Position numbers and translations under genes: made by a program | Assembly: GCF_018294505.1 (NCBI RefSeq) | Contig: NC_057808.1 | Span: forward strand, 229,459,780-229,523,779 | Reading direction: 5' to 3' | Length of the DNA stretch: 64,000 bases | Source of the DNA: Triticum aestivum | Lineage: Eukaryota; Streptophyta; Magnoliopsida; Poales; Poaceae | Part shown: positions 57,247 through 64,000 of the stretch, piece by piece | Numbering within the stretch: position 1 is the stretch's first letter | Layout: every line of letters starts with the position of its first letter | The notes under the pieces: generated by a model | Told to the model about the DNA's origin: nothing | The model's database searches: none | The model's input: only the letters and a program-made list of their open reading frames with translations

Positions 57247-57876
57247 TGGGGTTTTCGGTGCCTGCGAGCCAGCGGGGAAGTGGATTCGGGCGGGCGAGCG
57301 AAGAAGCTTCTCCTCGTGTGGCCGAGCAGTGAGCGGGGGGATATGGTACGCGCGAGCTACCAAGGAAGATAGCGCGGGCGGGCGAGCAGTGAGCGGGGGG
57401 AAATGGTGTGCGGCCGACGATGGGGAAGAGAGGAGGAAGAAGAAGAGAGGAGGAAGAAGAGTGGAAGACGGGGAAGAAAGTGCATTAAATCTCAATTCTA
57501 CTACTACTACCAGGATATACCGTCCTTCGGAGTGTAAATAGTTACACCGATGACATGTGGGTCTACCACAAGAGGGCCCATATGTCAGTTAATGGAGGAC
57601 AGAAGCGTGCTCTACTGGCAAACATGATGGCAGTACTGGGTAAGGCTGATTTAGTAACACCAACACGCTGGTTCAGCTTATTAATTAAGTGTCCCATCTG
57701 CTGCAGCGTGTATTGTCACTTCACTGCGAAGACTAGTTGAATAGTTCTCTCTGACCGAGATGGGGAATAATGGATCGCGAAGACTTCCTTTCTACATTAT
57801 CCCTATGCCTCTACGCTCACTTCACTCATTTTGCTCCGTACGTAGTCACTTGTTGAAATCTCTAGAAAGACAAATA

Positions 57877-57964
57877 CTCCGTATTTGGGAACAGAGGGAG
57901 GATTTTACTCCGTATTTGGGAACAGAGGGAGGATTTTACTCCGTATTTGGGAACAGAGGGAGTA
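57877..57964. repeat. 31-bp tandem repeat, nearly three copies, of a MITE-end-like sequence
   Basis: The unit CTCCGTATTTGGGAACAGAG plus GGAGGATTTTA occurs at 57877, 57908 and 57939, the last ending GGGAGTA. It resembles a Stowaway terminus (CTCCGT...GGGAG) multiplied in tandem. Confidence 0.8.
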
Positions 57965-58901
57965 TCACCATATGGAGGGAACAGAGGAAGCTTGAAATAT
58001 GAACATGTCAATGGGAGGGAGTAAGCCCCATGCATGCATGCAACATGCAACACTCACACGTACACATGGACGCACGCAACACTCACGCACCCATGCGGCA
58101 CACAGCACACGACGCAACACACACGCTCACGCTCAAGTGCTCAACCTACTCCCTACGTCCGTGAAAGACTGTACATTTAGAGATTTACACATTGACCAGG
58201 GCATAATTAACGCCCAAAAGTAGCAGACTTATGTGTGCATGCGACCATTGAGAGAAGAAGATTAAATGAAGGTCGTTGCATGCTGTAATTAAGGATAGAC
58301 ATGTAGCCTATACCTAGAGCACAAGTTGGTGCATTAGTCAATCAATATCGATTTAGATTAAAGGCTAAATGCATTGGAAGTGTAGATGTACTACACTCTT
58401 TGTTTTTTAGCTGATTTCTTTGCTCTGCCAACTGACAGGTGGGACCCAGAAACCAGGTGACAATTTAACCAGTCAACAAAGTGCCACGTCGACTATGTGG
58501 CCGGTCAGTAGGGTGCAATACGGTGCTCTACGATGAGCTAGTGATCGTATAATCACCGCAAAACTATATATAGTGACCGTAAAGAGCGTATTGTTACATA
58601 CGTTGACCGCCAGTGTATTTTTCTCGTTTCAAATTAAGCCATATTAACCGGAAAGGACGCAGTATGGACTAGTACTAGTACTGCTTTGATGTGTCCCGTC
58701 AACTCGCCGAACGAGGAGAAGCTTGCTTACTACGCCTCTCCCTCGCCCACGCGCGCGGTGGTTCGCAGGACGAGGAGAGGGTTTTGACTACAGCGCCCTC
58801 TCCCTCTCCCTCTCCCTCGCCCTCGCCCTCGCGGTGGACGTGCAGCAGTTCAATCGGTGTCAGATTGCCAGAAGCATAATGTGTACTGTAGTATCATCAT
58901 T

Positions 58902-59010
58902 GTTGGACCTTCCGAAGAGGCGAAGAGCCAAGTGCAAGGTTCACACGAGTACGAACTGTTGAACCTCCCGAAGAGGCAAAGAGCCAAGCGCAAGGTTTTA
59001 TAGGAGTTGT
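58902..59010. repeat. 56-bp direct duplication
   Basis: GTTGGACCTTCCGAAGAGGC...GCCAAGTGCAAGGTT at 58902 and GTTGAACCTCCCGAAGAGGC...GCCAAGCGCAAGGTT at 58958, with about 90% identity by eye. Confidence 0.75.
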
Positions 59011-59315
59011 CGTCCTAGTAGGAGCGTACTACAACTATAGCGAACGATGCTACTGTATGATGCCGCCACGTCACGTATATCCAAAGCTGTGCCACCTTTT
59101 TTTCTCAAAGAGCGTGTTGGAGCCCGTGCAACAACCACACAAGTTGCACGTACACATAACACATTTACTAGTAATAAATTCTAAAGGACAAATGCCAGTA
59201 TGCCACACAAGTTCATCTCCAATTCATGTGATAAATTTGTGCACGACTAGTCTACATATATTCACAGCGCTACCGTTCACAATTTACCGTACTCCACTTA
59301 CACGTTATAGATGGG

Positions 59316-61099
59316 CTACATGTCCTCCTCCAGGTTCCAGTCCCAGGTGTTCTTCATGGATGGCACGATCCATAGCGGTGGGCAACGGGAATCATTGTCG
59401 CAGCTTTCTAGTCCGGTTCCACACGATGGAGACTCATCCAAGCTGAAGCGGCATAAATCAGGGATAGCGTGTCCCAGCATGTCGTTCATCCGGCGGTGCG
59501 CACTGAAGACACAACCATGCTTCATGAACGGCAGGCCTTCCGTGTCGTGCACGGAAGGTGGCATCCGCTTCACAATGGGGTAGCTGTCCCCAATGAAAAG
59601 CGAGTACTCTCCAAGAGTGTTCCTCGGCACCCACGTAGCATCACGGGGGTCGAACTCGGCGCCGTTCATCTGGTACACGCGGCATCTCAGATCTGGACAC
59701 ATGGTGACGTACATAGTCAAGGTCCATGCATAATAATGTTGTGCTCAAATATGGCGGTCAGTAATACTGTGCAGCAAATAGTACTACTCCGGTATAGAGG
59801 AAGTAAAATAACCGGCTTATTATATATAGCCACTCTTGGCTACATGGATGAGATAGTAAGACATGGAAAAACAAAAATGGTGGCAGCTAGTGGGTTCAAG
59901 TCTTCAAGGGCCTAGCTAGCTATACGCGTCCTCCAAGGTAAAAAGTACTCCTACTAGTACGTAAGTAGAGTACTAGTACAACAATGAAAGAGAAGGCGAG
60001 AGGGTTAAAAATGGAATACCTGGGTAGATGGTGACGGTCCGATCGTGGTAGATTGTGTGACCATGTTGCACATCAGTGGTACCATGGGTAACGACTGCTA
60101 AGATAGTTGATCCCAATATGCCAAAGTCAGCTACAAGGTTCCAGGTTAGACCGAATCGCGGATGCAAATGCACATCCAGGATCGGCGATCTTATTTTGAT
60201 CGCGGGATGACTGGTCCCTGCAAAATAATGGAGTACCGTTAGGGATGCAAATGATGGTTTGTGCATTCCGTTTGTAATCTCCCGTACCGTAGGATGGCAA
60301 CCAGATGAAACAAGTCCCCTGGCTTGTCACCGCGAAGATGCGGCCTAGATGGCGCACGGCGTCTTCGAACGTGTAGGGGTACAAATCTGCCGCCGCCAAC
60401 ATGCGCCAGCCTCTGCCGTTACTGCCTCTTGCATTGATGGCAATCCTTATGTCGAACACCGCGATGAGATAGTAATCGTCGTAGCCGCGTCGCTTTGTCG
60501 GCGGGTCCGCAATTGCTATCTTCTTCAATCTCATGTAGGCATCATCATACGTATTCAAGCCCAGCCAGTCCGGAAGGCCGATCCCAATGGTGGAGAAGGG
60601 GTCTACCGGAACGGCCGCACTGCTGTGGATGTTGTGCAAAATGATGGTGGTATCCGGCCGGAGGTATGCAAGCCAATCTTCGTTGGCACCGACCCAGACC
60701 TATATATAAGACGGTGGGCAGCGGAGAAATTACGGGATGGAAATGGAATAACTAAGTACTACATGATCAAACTCCATTACTGACCTGCTCATCGGACAAA
60801 ATCCGACTACCTCTCAACGTCGGCAACTCTAGCGGAGTCAACGTGCAACCATGGCCAGGGAGCGGTGGACTGTTCGAAGGATTGTCCCATAGAAGAACCT
60901 TCTCCTCGAGGACGCATGGAAGACCAACAAGCATGGCCTTTTCCCAAGCCATTTTAAGCACCGTCTTGAAAAAGTTGGTGCAGGAAGCACCGAGTCTTGC
61001 GGCGGTGAGGACGTCGGAGCGGCGTGCGATTTCTCCCAGAGGATCGTCGTCCAAGGTCTCCCAGCCCCGACGAGGAGGAGAACCGCCTGGCGAATCCAT
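59316..61099 (-). CDS. F-box/DUF295 (KIB1-4 beta-propeller) protein, four exons, apparently intact
   Basis: Chosen start 61099 (MDSPGGSPPRRGWETL), which places the F-box (TLDDDPLGEIARRSDVLTAA, RLGASCTNFF) at the usual distance from the N-terminus; an in-frame ATG at 61192 would add 31 residues. Exons: 61099-60785, 60699-60288, 60217-60020, 59692-59316. All introns are GT...AG (GTCAGT/TATATAG; GTACGG/TTTGCAG; GTATTC/TGTCCAG), and the joined length is 1302 bases (433 residues) without a stop. Exon 2 has YYLIAVFDIRIA and LGRIFAVTSQGTCFIWLPSY; exon 4 has CRVYQMNGAEFDPRDATWVP and YSLFIGDSYPIV. This is the same family as the broken gene 2 kb downstream on the same strand, so a tandem cluster. Probable role: SCF substrate adaptor; target unknown. 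The 70-base second intron is short and is the weakest point of the model. Confidence 0.85.
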
Positions 61100-61199
61100 G
61101 GGAGCAGCGACGAACTGCCTTCTCTTCGGGGGGAGGGGAACTGGCGAGGAGGAGATAAGAGCGTAGTAACCGCAGGGCCTCGTCCCTTCCAACTGTAGA

Positions 61200-62060
61200 T
61201 CGTTCCTTCCAACTGTAGCGAAGGGGTGAGGCTATTATTTACTACTAGTACTAGCATTATGGGACGTTATGGGATTGCATTATACTGTAAATAATAGCAC
61301 TAGTAAGAAATTTTTGGCACTAGCTAGTAGTTTTTGGCGTGGATTAAGAAATTTTGGGTATGTTTTTGCTATTTTTTGTACACGCCAACTAGTGTCAAAA
61401 AACGTCTTACATTATGTGACGGAGGAGTACGTACTCGTACTGTAGCAGTACTAGTACTACTTTCTCAACTAGTAGTGCGAGGGTACTACTAGTGCTATGT
61501 ACTGTACTTCTAGTATAGTGCACCAGTTTTGAACTCTTGAATCTCAGGGCCAAGGAGCTACAGTTGGAAGTGGAGGGTACTACTGTTCTCTAGAACCATC
61601 GCTGTACTATCAATGCAGGGAAAGTACACCTGCGTAGTGGCCTAGTGGGTACTCTCGGTGCTCTATTCAGCCGCTCCTCTCACGTAGCTGGCCTACTCAG
61701 CCGCTCCTCTCACGCACACACTAGCAGCCTGTTTATCAGCGACGGTTACTGCGGGGGCAAAACATTTGAGTTATTTGATATAGCGTGACTAGGCTTTTCG
61801 CTTCCATTTGTGGAGGTGTAATGGATCTCGTCGAACTTTGTTACTAGTTCCTTCGTTATGAATGAGATGAAGCAAAGCTTTTGCCTCCGTTTCAAAAAAA
61901 CACGTCAAGAGGAATTTCTTTTATAGTAGAGCCGATAATGGAGTGAAGTCCATGCGTGCAACGCCACAAGCTACAGAGTAGTAGTAGAGCACTTTACGTA
62001 CAGAGCCATATTGCACAGTTCCCAATGCCCCGCCAGGCTTTTCCGGCTCCTCGGGCTTAA
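61200..62060. other. Intergenic DNA with a LINE-like 3' tail and half a MITE
   Basis: About 61740-61906 ends GAATGAGATGAAGCAAAGCT...TGCCTCCGTTTCAAAAAAA, the sort of 3' end I associate with truncated plant LINEs. 61391-61427 is one terminus of a Stowaway (ACGTCTTACATTATGTGACG, ...GGAG/TA). 61325-61382 is one copy of an exact 58-bp repeat. Confidence 0.5.
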
Positions 62061-62591
62061 TTGGGAGGCGCTAGTTTAAATATGCTACTAGCTGATGAGG
62101 AAGCTGCAAGCGAGGTGCGGCTAGGGCGAGCACGCGAGCCACGAGATGCTGGGAAGGAAAACCCGTTCACGTGGCTAGGCTATCCAGTGCACCCAGATTG
62201 TGGTGCCGCACGTCCGTTTGACTTCAAAACTCAAACTACCCGTGTAAAATATTGGCTCGCAGCGAAGTTACTATTTAAAAAAAGGCCGCCGTGCGTTCGG
62301 CCGGGATCGAACCCACAAAACGAGGTATACACTCCCGCGACCACTAGTAGTACTCGTTGGAGTACAACGCAACCTAGAATCGCCTTTTGTCGCTAGTAGT
62401 ACATTGTTCCTTACAAGAAACCCCTAATAATGCAAGAAACCACTAATAATGCCAAGAAACTACTACCACTTGCATACGTGGCAGACTTAAGATAAGACTA
62501 CCTTATCAACCATTGTACATGCTCTTACCAACCAGCCCTACCAAGAAACGACTACTCTACAAAGTGCCGTTATAGGCACGTTTCAACCCAT
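62061..62591. other. No protein gene; tRNA-like box B on the minus strand
   Basis: The minus strand at about 62322-62298 reads TGTGGGTTCGATCCCGGCCG, a T-arm-like sequence with TAGTGGTCGC (box-A-like) some 40 bases before it. It could be a SINE relic. Two similar AAGAAAC..CTAATAATGC phrases repeat at about 62415-62455. Confidence 0.4.
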
Positions 62592-62706
62592 GGCCCTGTT
62601 TGGATACATTTGTTGTCAATCTAACCCTGCCATCCAAACACCACTTTGGTTAGAGTTAGTTCAGGGTTAGAATCTAACCTCTGACTTAGAGTATCCAAAC
62701 AGGGCC
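62592..62706. mobile_element. MITE with perfect 16-bp inverted repeats (115 bp)
   Basis: Begins GGCCCTGTTTGGATAC and ends GTATCCAAACAGGGCC, an exact complement. CAT flanks both sides (62589-62591, 62707-62709). The TIR resembles Tourist-like (PIF/Harbinger) ends, but those normally duplicate TAA/TTA. Confidence 0.85.
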
Positions 62707-62709
62707 CAT

Positions 62710-64000
62710 GTCGCCCATTAAGTCAACGCCTTCTATTCGACCGGGCGTTATGACTTGTGGGACCTACATGTCAGTCTGCACAAAAATCCCCGAGTGACCT
62801 CCTACCTCCGGCCCGTCCACCTAGTCATCCTCGGCCATGGGACGCAGCTACCGCCGCCGGCAGAAGGCGAGGTCAAAACCGCCGGCGGTGCGGAGCCCAT
62901 CTTGCGGCAGCCCGGATGCTAGCTCCGTCCAGCTGCTTGTCTGCAAGGTTTGCTAGCTAGATTGGCACGGCGGCGCGGCGGCTTGCTCGCGCGCGCCGCG
63001 CTAAGGCCAGCCATCTGGCTCGAGCGAAGGCCAGCGCGGCGGCTTGCTCGCTCGTGAGTCACGCTCGGGCCAGCCTGCCAACCCGTGCGGAGGCCAGCGC
63101 GGCGTCCGGCCCGTCCGGCGGAGCGGCGGCCAACTCGCTCATCACCGGCGCCACCGACGAACACGCATCAGTACTGTTTGAAGTAATGTTCAGGAAAAAT
63201 AATGATTTGAGGGGGAATAACAGGATAGAAGGTCAGATGTGGGTCCCTCGTGTCAACGGTCAAACAAAATGTGTTGGTTTAAGCTGCCTCGTCAGCACGG
63301 ACGTGTGGGCCAACCCTGTCATAAATGGGTTTAAACTAACCTAATCGGTAGGTAGTAGTTTTTGGCGTGGATTAAGAAATTTTGGGTATGTTTTTGCTAT
63401 TTTTTGTACAATAGATTCTTCCTAGGGCTGGTTGAAAGTGGTAGTTTTTTGTTAAATACTCTACATATTGTAAGTAGGAGTGAAAGTTAAGCTTTGGAAC
63501 CCAATAAGCAAGGCTAGTTACATAGTGCATATGTGTACATGATTGAAAGTAAATATCAACCATGAGTGACTAATATCTTGATGGAAAACTCGAAACTATG
63601 GAATACTAGGGAAAAATTGCATGGTTGGAAATACTAGCAATGTTCATGTGCGTTGCAACGAATCATAATTAGAATAATACTTATTCACAAACTTGATACA
63701 AAACACTCTAATTTTGATATACATATATCACTAGAGATATATTATGTTTCAATTAGAATATATTCCTTGGGCTGTTTTGGTGAGGTCAGGGAGGGATGTG
63801 GTTGGTTTTAAGATACTAATTATGGGTTTTTCTGCAAATTGGTAGACAAGTGGGATGTTTGTGAGAAAAGGCAACAACTTACCTCACAGTCGTTAGATGT
63901 AGATCTAATGGTCACAAACGACGGATGGCAGACACACCATCATCACCAACTTAGTCTTCTGTAGGAGTACTAGCAAGATCCGTGCATTGCACGGAACATC
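62710..64000. other. Intergenic DNA; GC-rich block then AT-rich end
   Basis: 62860-63130 is GC-rich with an imperfect repeat of AAGGCCAGC...GCGGCGGCTTGCTCGC (62969-63060). The frames there are Ala/Arg-rich and unconvincing. 63353-63410 is the second copy of the 58-bp exact repeat. 63600-64000 is AT-rich without recognised features; CACCAACTTAGTCTTCTGTAG near 63945 has no partner in the window. Confidence 0.5.

Larger units (their letters stand above)
57247..59315. other. Intergenic DNA with several small tandem repeats
   Basis: GAGCAGTGAGCGGGGGGA occurs twice (about 57326 and 57386) upstream of the F-box gene. 57877-57964 is a 31-bp triplication. 58795-58837 is a CCCTCT/CCCTCG microsatellite. 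58902-59010 is a 56-bp direct duplication. No protein-coding gene is recognised. Confidence 0.6.

Noticed and set aside
58795..58837. Coding Ser/Pro repeat
   Set aside because: A plain CCCTCT microsatellite with open frames by chance.
62757..63344. GC-rich frames as a gene
   Set aside because: Low-complexity Ala/Arg/Ser frames on both strands, no splice or domain support.

Overview
The window looks like a piece of a Triticeae (wheat, Aegilops or barley-type) chromosome. The evidence is a dense nest of LTR retrotransposons and CACTA elements, Stowaway-type MITEs with TA target duplications, frequent GTGGGTCCCA/TGTCAG motifs typical of grass DNA, and spliced plant genes of the NAC and F-box/DUF295 families. 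No bacterial operon, ribosome binding site, CRISPR array, rRNA or complete tRNA gene was seen. Family names are from recognition only; no database was searched.

Layout. 1-13.6 kb is a graveyard of Ty3/gypsy pieces: the 3' end of one element with its LTR (2371-2849), a CATGGCAAATTT repeat field, a Stowaway MITE, a 1.4 kb Harbinger-like element with TAA duplications (4933-6331), a reversed gypsy fragment (LTR 6604-7064), a gag fragment (10.7-11.9 kb) and another reversed LTR (11962-13535). 13.6-17.4 kb and 48.7-53.6 kb hold two copies of a large non-coding complex repeat built from minisatellites and a higher-order repeat of about 1.66 kb.

18.0-38.4 kb is a three-level nest. A CACTA transposase pseudogene on the minus strand (N-terminal half 35735-38364, C-terminal half 19120-20003) is split by gypsy element C (20004-35734, duplication ATAGT). 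Element C is itself split in its gag by gypsy element A (21448-29864, duplication CCCAC). Beside the transposase lies a convergent, degenerate GRF zinc-finger gene (18015-18589).

39-48 kb is gene-poor, with MITEs, a decayed gene coding 31-residue repeats (43059-44209), a dispersed unrecognised module, and a solo LTR (46404-47986, duplication AAAAC).

54-61 kb is the only stretch with host-type genes, all on the minus strand: a SOG1/NAC8-like NAC gene, an F-box/DUF295 gene with a premature stop in its F-box, and an apparently intact four-exon F-box/DUF295 gene. The last 3 kb hold a LINE-like tail, a perfect-TIR MITE and a 58-bp exact duplication.

The most notable signal is that several unrelated-looking gypsy elements carry long ORFs antisense to gag. 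Three are of the putative gypsy-type transposon protein class and one resembles a plant B3 DNA-binding domain. These may be accessory regulatory genes of the elements.
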